From assembly GCA_019828565.1 (NCBI GenBank), contig JAHDYR010000004.1:124001-188000 (forward strand): a DNA stretch of 64,000 nt. The letters are read 5' to 3'. This stretch comes from Carpediemonas membranifera (Eukaryota > Fornicata). Position numbers and translations under genes: made by a program. Within the stretch, counting starts at the first letter, position 1. Each line of letters opens with the position of its first letter. This document shows, piece by piece, positions 1-13,530 of the stretch. The notes under the pieces were generated by a model. The model had not been told where the DNA came from. It saw nothing but the letters and a program-made list of their open reading frames with translations, and made no database searches.

Positions 1-3000
1 CATGCGAGGATGGCTGAAGTGCATCCAGACGATGAAGGGTCACACCGCTGAGGTGCTCAGCGTCGCCTTCCTCCCTGACGGCACCATGGTCACTGGGTCA
101 TGGGATGGGACGACCAAGCTGTGGGACAAGCGCGGCGCCTGCAAGATGACGATGGAGCATGGTGGGAAGGTTCGGTGCATCGCCGTCTCCCCGGACGGGT
201 CGACCATCGCCTCGGGCGGTGATGACCACAAAGATCAAGCTGTGGGACCAGTCCGGCAGACTCGTCAAGACGCTCGAGGGACACACAAAATAATGTGTGG
301 AGCCTCGCCTTCTCCCCAGACGGCAAGACGCTGGTGTCCGGATCCGATGACAAGACAGTCAGGTCGTGGGACGTCGCCACCGGCGTGTGCAGGACGATGG
401 AAGGGCACTCAGATTTGGTGCTCTCCGTCGCCATCTCCCCTGACGGCAAGACCATCGTCTCTGGATCAAAGGACAAGACAATCCAAGGTGTGGGTCGCTG
501 GAGTCGGGCAGACTCGAGCAGACTCTGGAGGGCCACACGAATTCTGTCTTCTCCCGTCGCCATCTCCCCGGACGGCGCTCTGCTGGCCTCTGGGTCGTGG
601 GACAGCACCATCAGACTCTGGGACACCCAGGACCTGGGAGTGCGTCGCCGTCCTCAGGGGGCACACGCACTTGTCTTCAGCGTCGCCTTCTCGCCCGACG
701 GCAGGGACCCTCGCCTCTGGGTCTGGTGACAACACCAAGCTCTGGAGCATCGCTAGCGGCAGAGTGCTTCGCTACGCTCAGGGGTCATGCCGATAAGGTG
801 TGGAGCGTCGCCTTCTCCCCAGACAGGGTCGACCCTGCTCTCTGGATCTGACGACAAAACCGCCAAGCAGTGGTCCCTTGGTCGCTCTCCCGAGCTCACC
901 GCCCTCGACCAGACCCTCGCCGAGGCCTGTCCCGGCCGCGGCCATCGTCCGCCTCGAGGGGCACCGTCGCCGACCTCACCCGCGTCCTCGACCACCTCTC
1001 GGCGCGGCCCAGAGGAGTTCAGCATGAGGCTGACTGAGGCCCGACCTCACTGTCACGATGAGGGTATGGCAAGCTGGCCGCCGACAAGCCCGGCAGCGCC
1101 ATCGACGATCTGCTCGCTGCCTGGAATGCGAGGATGGCTGAGTGCATCCACACGATGAAGGGTCACACCAACTGGGTGTTCAGCGTCGCCTTCCTCCCTG
1201 ACGGCGCCATGGTCACTGGGTCATGGGATGGGACGACCAAGCTGTGGGACAAGCGCGGCGTGTGCCAAGATGACGATGGAGCATGGCGGGTCTGTTCGGT
1301 GCATCGCCGTCTCCCCGGACGGGTCGACCATCGCCTCGGGCGGTGATGACCACAAGATCAAGCTGTGGGACCAGACCGGCAGACTCGTCAAGACGCTCGA
1401 GGGGCACACCAATGATGTGAGAAGCGTCGCTTTCTCCCGAGACGGCAAGACGCTGGTGTCCGGATCCGATGACAAGACAGTCAGGACGTGGGACGTCGCC
1501 ACCGGCGAAGTGCAGGACGATGGAAGGGGCACTCCCATTTGGTGCTCTCCGTCGCCATCTCCCCTGACAGCAAGACCATCGTCTCTGGATCAAAGGACAA
1601 GACAATCAAGGTGTGGGTCGCTGAGTCGGGCAGACTCGAGGCAGACTCTGGAGGGCCACACGAATTCTGTCTTCTCCGTCGCCATCTCCCCGGACGGCGC
1701 TCTGCTGGCCTCTGGGTCTGGCGACAACACCATCAGACTCTGGGACACCCAGGACCTGGGAGTGCGTCGCCGTCCTCAGGGGGCACGCGAGTTCTAGCAG
1801 TGTCGCCTTCTCGCCCGACGGCAGGACCCTCGCCTCTGGGTCTGGTGACAACACGCAAGCTCTGGAGCATCGCTAGCGGCGGAGTGCTTCGAGACGCTCA
1901 GGGGGCCATGACGATTGGGTCCCGCTGCGTCGCCTTCTCCCCGGACGGGTCGACCCTGCTCTCTGGATCTGACGACAAAACCGCCAAGTAGTGGTCCCTT
2001 GGTCGCTCTCCCCGAGCTCACCGCCCTCGACCAGACCCTCGCCGAGCCTGTCCCGGCCGCGGCCATCGTCCGCCTCGAGGGGCACCGTCGCCGACCTCAC
2101 CCGCGTCCTCGACCACCTCTCGGCGCGGCCCCGAGAGTTCAGCATGAGGGCTGACTGAGCCCGACCTCACTGTCACGATGAGGTATGGCAAGCTGGCCGC
2201 CGACAAGCCCGACAGCGCCGTCGACGCCATGCTCGCTGCCTGGCATGCGAGGATGGCTGAGTGCATCCACACGATGAAGGGTCACACCGATGACGTGACC
2301 AGCGTAGCCTTCCTCCCCTGACGGCGCCATGGTCGCTGGGTCATGGGATGGGACGACCAAGCTGTGGGACAAGCGCGGCGTGTGCACGACGATGGAGCAT
2401 GGCGGGTCTGTTCGGTGCATCGCCGTCTCCCCGGACGGGTCGACCATCGCCTCGGGCGGTGATGACCACAAGATCAAGCTGTGGAGGCGCGGCAGACTCG
2501 TCAAGACGCTCGAGGGGCACACCAGGGATGTGAAGCGTCGCCTTCTCCCCAGACGGCAAGACGCTGGTGTCCGGATCCGATGACAAGACAGTCAGGTCGT
2601 GGGACGTCGCCACCGGCGTGTGCAGGACGATGGAAGGGGCACTCAGATTTGGTGCTCTCCGTCGCCATCTCCCCTGACGGCAAGACCATCGTCTCTGGAT
2701 CAAGGACAAGACAATCAAGGTGTGGGACGCTGGAGTCGGGCAGACTCGAGCAGACTCTGGAGGGCCACACGAGTTATCTCGCCACAGTCGCCATCTCCCC
2801 GGACGGCGCTCTGCTGGCCTCTGGGTCGTGGGACAGCACCATCAGACTCTGGGACACCAGGACCTGGGAGTGCGTCGCCGTCCTCAGGGGGCACACGCAC
2901 TTTGTCTTCAGCGTCGCCTTCTCGCCCGACGGCAGGACCCTCGCCTCTGGGTCTGGTGACAACACCATCAAGTTCTGGAGCATCGACAGCGGCGAGTGCT

Positions 3001-6000
3001 TCAAAAGCAGCTCAGAGGTCACACAGATTGGGCGAACAGTGTCGTCTTCTCTCCCAGACGGGTCGACCCTGCTCTCTGGGTCAAGGACAACACCGCCAAG
3101 CAGTGGCCCTCCATCAAGTCGCCAGAGATCGGGGAGGTCTGCGCCCAGCCCACACTCGGCGCCGACATCCGCCTGCCGTCCGACGACTCGCCCCTCTACC
3201 TCGCCGACCTGGCGCGGGTCGTCATCCACATCCTCGCCACGGGCCTGCCCCGCTCCTTCAAGATGAGGCTGGCCTTCCCTCCCGCGACAATCACGTTGGA
3301 CAAGAACAGGTATTTCCAAGACGAGGCGCCGATAATTCTGAGGCTGACAGAGCTGATCAAATCTTTCAACACCCACATATCTCAGCGTATGGCCGAGAAG
3401 ATCCTCCGCGAGCTTTCAGCTGTCGTGAATACGATCACCGCCGACTCGGCTCCGGAGTCCCTGCGCGCCTTAGTGCGTCGTCTCGACCAATACAAAGAGC
3501 ACCGCGAGATGCAGCTGGGGATGGGCCCCGTTCGTCTGCCGTGCGTGACCCTGTTCTGCGGAGGCACCTCGCCGTGGCCGCGTTTGCCCAAGACTTCCTT
3601 GACCTCGTCGACGGGGGCATGAGCCCAAAGATCGCTGTCACCGCTCTGAAAACACTCCGACGGTGCCACACCCGCCGACTATCACGACGCTTCGGAGCTC
3701 GTGCAGACCGCCATCGACGCGTTCATCGCCCAGCCGACGTCCCAGCACGCCGAGCGTATTCCCACGAGCTACACCCACGCCGGCCTGATTCGCGCGCTGG
3801 CGTACACGAAGGAGTACATGGAGGACGCCGAGGAGGAGCTCGCCGAGTACCTGGCGGCCGTCCCCGAGCCTGACCCCCTCGCCATCCTCGTCGAGGCCCG
3901 GATCCGCGGGTCAGCCCCCCTCACGCGGTTCTTCTGCGAGACATTCCCGCAGCTGGCAGAGATTCGCGACGGCCGATGAGCGGTCAACCGACGACAACGA
4001 AGCCGAGCCTCAGCCGCAGCCGGAGTCAGAGGACGACCGCATCCAGCAGGCCTGGGAGCAGTACGGCATGGCCAGCGCCGCGATGGACGAGCTGCTAGCG
4101 ATGAGCGGCATGCGCGCGCTGAAGAGGGAGTGCATCGACATCGCTCAGCAGATCCGCGTCCGCAACGACCCGCGCACTGCGCAGCTCTACGCCGCCACGC
4201 CGATGCAGCTCAACTTCATCCTCAGCGGCAACCCTGGCACGGGCAAGAGCACGTGCGCTAAAGCTGATCCACCGCTTCCTGGCGGACATCGGCGCTCGCG
4301 ATGACACGTTCACCGAGCGCAACGGCGGCACCCTCGCCGACACGTCGCCGCTGGACATCACGAAGGAGTTGGACAGCCTCTTCCCGGCCGGCTTCAGGGG
4401 CACCGTCTTCATCGACGAGGCCTACCAGCTGAACCCCGCCCAGAAGAAGTCGGGCAAGTCAGTCATGGACCGCATCCTGGACGTGGCCGAGACGCGCCGC
4501 GGCGACGTCACGATCATCCTGGCAGGCTACAAGGACGACATGAAGGACCTGCTGGCGACGAGACCCGGGTCTGAACAGCCGCTTCTCGCGCCAGTTCGTG
4601 CTCGAGGACTTCGACAAGGACACGCTGCAGGAGATGTTCACCCAGCTGGCGACCAAGCAGGGCTGGTCCCTCGCCCCGGCAGTTGCCGAGATCGCTGGCC
4701 GTCGCCTCGAGGCGCTTCAAGTCGCGCGACACCTTCGCCAACGGCCGCACCGTCCGCAACATGTTCAGCCAGGCCATCGAGGCTGCGGCCAAGCGCCTCA
4801 TCTTGGGCGGCGAGCACATGCTGCTGCCCGAGGACATCCTCGGACCAGCGCCATCGGCCGACTCGAACCCCGAGCTGCGCCGTCTCCTGGCCGAGCTGGA
4901 CGGCTTGACCGGGCTTGGCGAGGTGAAGGAGGCTGTCCGGGGTCTGCTTCAGACGGCGAAGGTCAACTACGACAACGAGCTCCACCTCCGCCCGCTGCAC
5001 GCCTTCGCACTCAACCGCCTCTTCTTCCGGAAACCCTGGGACGGGCAAGACGACCGTCGCACGCCTGTACGGCCAGATCTTGAAGCACACGGGCCTGCTC
5101 AGCAGCGGCGAGGTCATCGAGAAGCGGCCCAGCGACCTGGTCGGCGACGCCGTGGGGGCAGAGCCGGTCGAGAACGAAAGGCCGCGATCGAGGAGCGCGC
5201 GGCAAAGGTGCTGCTCATCGACGAGTGCTACTCCCTCGACGACGGCGTGTACGGCAAGGAGGCGCTTGACACGATCGTTGAGCGCGTGCACAACAAGCCC
5301 GGCGACGACATCGCGGTGCTCATGCTCGGCTACGAGGAGCCCATCCGCCGCATGCTGCGCAACCAGAACGCGGGGCTGGCGAGCCGCTTCGACCCCGAGC
5401 GCGTTCATCTTTGCCGACTTCGACGACACCGCGCTCGAGGGCCATCCTGAAGCACGCCATCGCCGAAAGCGGCCTCGCGTGCCGCAGAGCTGTCGTTGTC
5501 AGCGCGATACAGCTGCTGGCCAAGGAGCGCGTCAAGCCCAACTTTGGCAACGCCCGCGCTGTGGTCAACCTCGTGAACAAGGCGAAGCGCCACATGATCC
5601 AGCGCGATCAACCTCGCGAAAGATCGCAGTTGCTGATCTCACGCAGGCTGACGACAGCAAGGACCCGTTCGAGCCGCTCGACGGCCTGTACAAAGTCAAC
5701 CACATCCGGCAGAGGCTCGAGGGACCTCGTCCGTATCAAGCAGGGCATGGAGCGGAACGGCAAGTCAGCCGCCTCAATGCTGGTCCGCAACTACGTCTTC
5801 TCGGGCTCCCCGGGCACAGGCAAGACGACCATCGCGCGGTGCATGGCCAAGATCCTCTACCGCCTGGGTGTGCTGGCAACCGACACGTGCAAGGAGGTCG
5901 TCGCACGCGACATGATGGCAAGAGCTACGTGGGGCAGACGCCGGGCCGAGTCAAGGAGCTGATGGACGAGGCGGTCGGCGGCGTCTTCTTCGTGGACGAG

Positions 6001-6797
6001 GCTTACGGCCTTGGAGAGGGCATGTTCGGCAAGGAGGCGATCGAGACGATGCTCAGCGAGATGACGTCGGACAAGCACAAGGGCAAGACCGTCGTCGTCC
6101 TGGCGGGCTACCGCGCCGATCTCGACCGCATGATGGACGTCAACGCCGGCGTCCGCTCGCGCTTCACCGAGCCGATCGACTTCCCCGACTGGTCGGCGGC
6201 CGACTGCACCAGCTTCATCGCGGGCAAGCTCGAGGGGAGCACCTCAAGTTCGGCTCAAACAGGCAAGGCCGCTCTGCGCAGCCACATCGAGGCCGTTGTT
6301 GGCCGGGCTTCCTGGGCCAACGCACGAGACGCCAACACGATCTTCGAGGACCTGCTACGCCAGCAGGGCGATCCGCGCCGCTTCGGTCGTCGAGGCTGAA
6401 CCTTCGATCGCGGCCGATGACGTCGACGCCGCCATGGTCCGAGTGCAAGCCCGGAACCACGCCCTGAGAGCGCCAGCCTGCCGCATCTCGTCGAGGAGCA
6501 GCCAGTCGCCCTCGCCACCGACAGCGAGGTCCAGCCCAGACGCGAGACGCGGCAGGACGTCAGAGTTGAGCAAGTCGAGGAAGTCGGCAGAGACTGTCGA
6601 TGTGGTGACTCGCGTTGAAGCGCGACGAGGGCGTAACTCGGCGAGATCTGGGAGGAGCTGGAGCTGGCCAAGCGCGAGGAGCAGCGCCGTCAGGGAGGGA
6701 GGAGGAGCGGCGTCTGCGAGAGATCGAGGAACAACTCAAGCGTGAGAAAGAGGAGAAGGCGCGCCGCGAGCTCCGAGGCGCCAGGAAACAGGGAGGC
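1..6797 (+). pseudogene. WD40-triple AAA gene, 3' portion, frameshifted copy (unit 1)
   Basis: The window opens inside this gene. Three WD40 propellers begin at about 32, 1155 and 2274. Final linker, then three CbbX/SpoVK-like AAA domains follow: Walker A regions near 4225-4255, 5030-5055 and 5810-5830. The segment ends in a coiled coil cut by a retroelement at 6797. It matches 29261-36002 but carries dozens of one-base insertions and deletions, so no long frame survives. An in-frame TAG at 1989-1991 is shared with unit 2. Because the indels are mostly not shared with unit 2, I read this as an unpolished duplicate rather than a decayed gene, but as written it cannot encode the protein. Confidence 0.75.
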
Positions 6798-6854
6798 TGA
6801 GAGCCAGTGCAGTTTATGTAAACAGATCTACCTGCGCAAGCCAACAATGGCACA
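6798..6854 (+). repeat. 5' LTR (57 bp), unit 1
   Basis: Identical to the LTR at 36003-36059: begins TGAGAGCC and ends GGCACA, preceded by AGGC. Confidence 0.7.
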
Positions 6855-9800
6855 ATATCGATATTCTGCTTCTACAGAATCACACAGTGGTCTATCCGTG
6901 ATAGACGTCTCTTCCCTCACAACGGGGTACGAGATCTGGTTACGGGAAGTCGGTAACGTCAAAAGACCCCGTTCTTTCCCCACGCATTCACGGCAAAGAC
7001 CCTCGAGCTTCTACAAGCCACATGGCGGCCCACCTCCACGTTCCCGACCTTCCGAGTCGTTCTGGGACTCCCTTATCCCTGACGTGGTCTCGCAGGCACA
7101 TACGCCAAGCAAGAACCTGACAGACACGCCACGTCGTGCCGCGCAAAGATACCGCGCGATCATCGACGCTCTGCAGGACGATCTCTTCTTGCTCTGTGCT
7201 GCAGCCGCCAAGCACCTATAAGGACAGCCCGCTTCTCGACCCGGCGATGCGCCGGATGCAGAGCTATTTACGACCGCGCCGAGGCCGAGCTGAACGATAA
7301 GCTCGCCAGCCTCTGCACGGCCAGCCACGACCGCCACGAGGGCGGACCCGGATGCGACCCTCACCTTCGCGACGCTAACGAACCCCCTGGACGACAAACC
7401 GGCCCGATCGGCCGCGGATGTCGCGAGAATCATCAACTCTCTCCCGTCAGCGGCAGCGGCCGCCCCCTCCGCCCCGTGTCCGTGCGTGACCAGCTTCGCG
7501 CCGAGGCCAGGACCATCCTGCCTCACCTGTACCTTACCCTGATGCCAACACTCGACCGCGGTGCACGCCTCAAGGCCATCACAAGCAAGAGCGCACCAGC
7601 TGTACGGCCAGAACGCGGCCCACCGCCTTAACACTCTGCGCCTGCAGAAGGCGTGCGACAGGGTACAACCCGTCGTCGAGGCCGATGGCTACCATAAGAT
7701 CCCCGACAGCGCCCTCCGCGCTGCAGTCCGAACTGTCCGCCCTCCAAAGGGGATACGACGACGACGCGATCCCGCTATACGAGGCGCTGATCGAGGCGGG
7801 ATTCGGACGGCAGCTGGCGTCCCGCCCGCGACTGCATGAACACCCTCTCGACCCTCGAGACCGACCATCTCGGCCAGATCGTCGTCCCCAATGGCGCGAG
7901 TCGGACCTCCGCGCCTGTTCGCCGCGGACGACCGCGTTATCTCCGTGGGCAAGATCGCCACCATGTCCATCACTCCCTGGCATGGATGGCCGAAAACCGT
8001 CACGCTCGACTGGGACGTCCACATGATCACAGGGCACCAGCGACAGGATGCTGATCGGCAAGGACCTCCTCCAGGCACATCGGCTGCGTCCTCAGCGACC
8101 GCCTACTGATACTCCCGTCCGAGAAGCCGGATGATAAAGGACGATCTAGAAGAGCACAACATGATCGACGCCGACGTCTTCGAAGCGGCGTCAGCCTCGG
8201 ACTCGAAGCATTCGCTCGCCGTCACGATCCCCGGACGACCACGGCACCGAGTTCGCCAACAAGGTCCGAAGCATCGTCGAGGAGTTCGATGAGGTGTTCG
8301 ACCCAGCTCTCCCGCCCGAAGGCAGCAAACTACAGCCTCACAAGATCGAACTCACACGCGATTTTTCACCTCAAGTGCCGTCCTCGACAGCTTGTCGGAG
8401 AGGCTGGCTCAAACCGCCCTCTCCGAGATCGAGAAGATGAAGAAGCTCGGCATCATACGAGGACAGCCAGTCCGAGCACGCCAGCCGCCTACGATGGCAG
8501 CCAAGGAAAAGAACGGCGAACCCGCTTCTGCGTCGCATTCAACGATCTTAACGACGCCACGAAGGACGACGCCTTTCCCTCCCCGATCTGAGGGACCTGC
8601 CCCACGAAGCCGGCGGATGCTCTTACTTTGCATCACTCGATCTCCGGTCCGGATACTGGCAGCAGCTGATGGAGCCGGCCAGCATCCCCTTACCTCGTTC
8701 GTAGTCCCCGGGCGCAATTCCGAGTTCCTCAGGGTCCGTTTGGACTTAAGAACGCCCCCTCAAGTTTCAACGAGCGATGGAGGCCGTGCTAGATGGCATC
8801 CCCGGCCACCGGGTCTACGTGGATGACATGATTCCTCTACGCACGGACCGAAGAAGGATTCCTCAACGCCCTGAGACTCACCCTCCAGAGAGCCAAGGAC
8901 AACCGCCTGCGCCTCCGTGCGGATGGAAAATGTACCATCGGCGCCGCCGAAGTGGAGGTCTGCGGTTCATCATCAACAGCTCCGGCCGCTCAGGTGAGCC
9001 CAGGCCGCGTCGCCGCGCTGGAAGGAGCTGCCCGCCCCACCACCGTCACAGAGCTCAGACGCACGATGGGCCGAGTTTAACCACCTCGCAAACTACGCTC
9101 CCACCAGCTCAGCTCCAGCCACAGCCCCCTCAGCGCCCTCCTCAGGGGTCACCCAGAAGCTAGACAAGCTCCCTTGGACTGAGGAACACGACAAGGCATT
9201 CGCGGCTCTGAAGGGCTGTGCACCGACAACAAGGCATTGGCACTGCAACCTGACCTGCAAGTGGACACCGCGAGACGGGCGCGTCCACAATCGCAGCCGG
9301 CGGAGTGCTGTGGCAGCACGAGGGCGACACGAAGAAACCCTCGCGTGCTTCTCAAGAAGACGTTCACGAGGACCAACGCCGCTGGGCGACGGTCGAGCAA
9401 GAGCTCTACGCAGTCATATACTGCATCACCCGGCCAGAGTTTAGCCAGATTCTCAAGCTGGAAGCCATTCACCGTACTCACGAGATCCACAGAACATCGT
9501 GTGGATGATTCGCAAGGCTGAGGAAGGGACGCGCAAGCTCACGCGATGGAGACTCATCCTATCCGAGTACCCCTTCGACATCATGCATATCGCAGGGGAC
9601 AAATAACGTCGTCGCGGACGCCCTCTCTCCCGACCCAGCGGCGCGGCGATCAGCGAAATCGCCAGCAGCACCCACCGCTTCGACATTCAGCAGGCCCACG
9701 CTGGAGCCAACGGCCATGCTTCGATCAAACAAACGATCGCCCATCTCAAGGAAGCCGGCAAGACCTGGTCTTCCCATGAACTCAGACGTCGCGGAGCACG

Positions 9801-11041
9801 TCGCGACTTACCCAGTCTGCCAGAAGCTCAAATCCACCCCCATCGCCAAGGCCCAGTGGCACTACGACCCAGAAGACCCGCCCATTCGAGGCGGTGCAGA
9901 TGACACGCTCGGCCCGCTTCCGAAAGACGAATGGCCTCGCTCACGTGATCGTGTTCATCGACGTCTTCAGCAGAGTTCACTGTGCTCAAGCCGGTTCGCG
10001 TCAACCTCGGCAGAAGAAGCCGCCGACGCGATGCTCCAGGTGTGGTCGCTCTTCGCGCACCCAGCCTGATCCAGACAGACCAGGGAGAGTCAGTTCAGAA
10101 CTCAACCATCGCCGCTCTCAACAAGAAGATCAGCCTGAACCACAGGTTCTCCACGGCGTACCACCCACAGAGTAACGGCGTTGTCGAGAGTCAATGGGAC
10201 CCATCATGCGCAGACTGCGCGCCTGCTACTAGGCTCAGAAACGACCGACTGGCCCGCACTTATCCCAATCGTACAGCACATTATCAACGCACTTCCGACA
10301 CACTCGGCCTACCGGCTTCCGCCGTTCGAGGCTGCTTTCGGACCACGTCCGTCGCGCTCACGGCCCTCCCGGAGTCACGCATCATCAGCGCCGCCAAAGG
10401 CGACCTGGTACACCTACCATCCAGGCCATTAACGCATTTCCACACCGACATACAGGCCATGCACGACGCAGCCCGCGCGAAGATCGCCGCATACAGAGCG
10501 TCACAAGGCCGCACAAAACCCAACCGGCGGACAGCTTCGACTGGAAACTCCGAACGCCTGAGTGCTCCTGAGATATCCCTCGCCCGAGGCCCCATCCAAG
10601 ATTCTGCCTCCAGTCCGCGGCCCGCTACAACTCCTCAGGGAAGGGAAGAGCCCCACACATTCGTCCTCCGTGACCTCGTCACCAAAGGGTCGAGCTGCGT
10701 CGTCCACCAGGGACCGCCTCGTTCGCTTCGACCCAGGCAGCAGCAGACCTCAAGACACTCGAGCGCATCGCCGCATACGAACAAGACGAACAACAAGTCT
10801 CCGCGCATCGTCGGCCACCGCGAGCGCAACCGACGCCTCGAGGCTCCTCGTCCACTGGGAAGGCCTAGAAGACTCCGAGGACTCGTACATTCCGTATAAC
10901 GCATGTACGACCGCCTCGCCGCCCTGGATGACTGACCTACGCCTCAGCCCCAGGTCTCACGCCCCTCTTCGCACGTTACGAGCGGAAGTTCCGAGGGCAA
11001 TGGCCGCCGTTAGCTGGCTAGCTTCGCCTTGAGGAGGGAAG

Positions 11042-11101
11042 TGAGAGCCGAGTGCGGTTTATGTAAACAGGAGTCTACCTGCGCAAGCCAACAATGGCAC
11101 A
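11042..11101 (+). repeat. 3' LTR, unit 1 (with indels)
   Basis: Same 57-bp repeat as the 5' LTR with a few inserted or changed bases. It is followed by AGGC and the resumption of the host coiled-coil coding sequence. Confidence 0.65.
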
Positions 11102-11105
11102 AGGC

Positions 11106-11377
11106 TGAGGAGAGGCGCCGGAAAGAAGAGGAGGCTCGTCGTCTGCGGGGAGATCGAACAACTCAAGCGTGAGAAAGAGGAGAAGCGCGCCGTGAGGCTC
11201 GGCGAGCGCCAGCAGCGGAGGCCGAGGAGAGGCGCCGGAAGGAGGCGGCCATTCAGCAGAGACTGAGGCAGATCGGGCGGTGCCCCGTTGGATTCGAGGT
11301 GGATCAAGGTCGGCGGCGGGTTACCGGTGGTGCTGGCGGCAGCCGCCGTCGAGAGCGACGCCGAAGTGTTTGTCTGA
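11106..11377 (+). pseudogene. WD40-AAA gene, C-terminal coiled coil and Cys tail (unit 1)
   Basis: Host gene resumes after the element: charged coiled coil of Glu/Arg/Lys heptads, then the conserved tail and a TGA stop. It is the indel-ridden counterpart of 40270-40537. Several one-base insertions break the frame here. Confidence 0.6.
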
Positions 11378-11661
11378 GTAGTAAAGATTCCAAGCAGGCG
11401 ATCCCAGACCGCACGCTCGGCTAGATCGGTAAAGTGATTGATGGGCAGACACGCTCTCCCGGGGCCTGTCGCTGGTCTCGTTGACTCGCCTCAATGTCGA
11501 CCTCATCTCATGAGGTGGCATCATCGCGGATTCCATCGGCTGGGCCAGAGTCGCATCCGAAGATGTCGAGAAAGACTGGCGAGGGTAATGGCCGAATGTC
11601 AGACCAGTGGTAGTTGGCTCAGCATTTACACCCGCCCCGACCCATCACCAGTCCTCCTCCG

Positions 11662-13276
11662 TCACAGGCCCGGGCTGGACTCCCGTCGCCCGCCTGAACG
11701 CGGCCGTCTCCCCACATCGCCCTCATCGGGGCGGTGACCATCTCAGGGCCGACGAGCCCGAGCTCCTCGTGCGTGTTGCGGCCCAGGGCGCACCAGCCGA
11801 AGGCTGTGGCCAGCTCCAGTGAGCGGTCGTTCGAGTCTGCCCCGGACGGCCGTGACGACCTCAGGGGAAGTCCCACTCGACGTACTCCTCTCGTTGTGGA
11901 CGAAGATGCCGTAGGACCCGCTGTCCGTCCGCCCGCACGAACACCGCAGGAACTCGCTATCGAAGTCGTAGTGCAGGAAGGCGCGGCGCACCTGCCAGGA
12001 AGCGTGACCGGGAACGGCGTGGCGCTCTCCAGAGTGGATGTTAAGGTAGGGGCGAAGCCACGCCTGACCGAGCCAGCGTAGGTGCAGCCCGCGGTCGAGT
12101 CGCGGCGAATGCCGTAAACTGCTCGTGGAACCAAAATGCAGTCGACTGGGAAAGGAAGCCAGGCGAACGTGCGTACGGGTGCAGTGTGGCTGAGCCGAGC
12201 TGGCCGAAGCCGTTGTACCCGACAGTCAAATGCCGGGTCCCACGGACCAGCGCGGTCTGGCGAAGCTGCTATACAGGGCAGTGGGCATAAAGTCGACGGG
12301 CAGAGCGACAGGGGTGAAGTCCTGGATGAACCGGATCAGCGGCCCGACCCCGAGGGAGCCGTGAATGTTGCTGCCGCGAGGCCACCACGCCCCGCAGGGG
12401 TGACAATAAAGCGTGTGTAGCGCTTCCCAGGAGAGCTAACGGCGAGGTCGGCCTCGCGCCAGTGAGGCAGCAGGGTCTGCTCGAACTTCGCGATGCGGGG
12501 TGCGGTCTCAAACGTCACGCGGGCAGGGGGTGATTCGTGTGTGACCCACGTCCACAAGCCCGCTCGTCGTCTACGGCGTCCCCATTTGAACACCCGTGTG
12601 CCGTCTCAGCGACCATGCAGTGGAAGACGTGCAGGGCAATGACAGGGGGGGGCAGGCGTACTCTGGTGAGCGGCTCGGGGTCCAGTGGCTGGGCTCGTTC
12701 GTTCTTGGCACAAACCTGCGCGAAGGAGTCGAGCGGCGTAGTGGGTGTATTCAATCGAGAGTCAAGCCGCTTTCAGATTCCTCGGTCACACGACCTGCAG
12801 TCTTACAGGCCTCATTCCATGTGAAGAAAAGCTTCTTGCAGAGGAACCAGAGCTCAGGGGCGTTGGGGCCGAGGGCTGGAGCCCATGCCCGCCCCGGCCT
12901 GCATTAGTGTGAGACCAGATAGTACCCTGGGGGAGGGGTGTATATGCGGTCGGGGAGCTGCCTCGTTGGGCTTAGGGGGATGTTCATGCTCAAGCGTGGA
13001 TCATTTTGCAAAATTGACATGATTCGATGGATGATCAGTTGAGCGTTTTCTCGTTATTGAAACGCAAGAGTGAGAGAGCATCGGTGAGATGTTCAATAGT
13101 CTCGATTTCTTTGGGAAAAGGCTGTTCTACGCTGATTAGTTCGCCTAAACCAAATGCACGATCCAACAGGCGAGGAATATCTCGGGATATGCGCAGTAAT
13201 GCGCCATGTGCTTCTTTCAGTATCGTATTCATCTGCCGCAGTATGTGGTATCGTGCGCAGGCGTAGTTTTTTGCAT
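11662..13276 (-). pseudogene. RCC1-like protein, frameshifted copy (unit 1)
   Basis: Indel-rich copy of the gene at 40822-42419. The start codon is at 13276. Recognisable fragments include the N-terminal helical region (to about 13035) and RCC1 repeat sequence between 11743 and 12500, spread over several frames. In one frame this copy reads past the unit 2 stop into a Gly/Cys-rich tail ending at 11619. The paralogous repeat at 60407 supports the unit 2 sequence, so I place the end at 11662. Confidence 0.6.
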
Positions 13277-13530
13277 GATGAATGTTGATCAGGCTCGTGG
13301 CGGCAACTGTGCCGAGTTCTGATCCAAAAGAAAAAGTGCTCATACTCTTGTATTATCTCTTGATAACTAGCAGGTCAGCTGACAGCGTGTCTCTGTCCTT
13401 CCCTTCTCTTCTTCTACTTCTACTTTTTGAAGTCGACCTACCTCGTTTCTGACTGAACAAGAATAGATTCACCCGCAAATGAATGAATCATTCAGATCGC
13501 CCAATAAACCTCCAGTATACAAACACATCT

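Larger units (their letters stand above)
6798..11101 (+). mobile_element. Ty3/gypsy chromodomain retrotransposon, frameshifted copy (unit 1)
   Basis: Same element as 36003-40265, inserted at the same site in the duplicated host gene. It is flanked by the AGGC target duplication (6794-6797 and 11102-11105). Reverse transcriptase, RNase H and integrase segments can be followed in shifting frames. Many single-base indels separate this copy from unit 2. Some differences complement errors in unit 2, for example the C-runs near 7465 against those near 36665. Confidence 0.8.

Noticed and set aside
1-11377. Unit 1 AAA gene and retroelement read as anciently decayed pseudogenes
   Set aside because: Differences from unit 2 are nearly all single-base indels with hardly any substitutions, unlike neutral decay.
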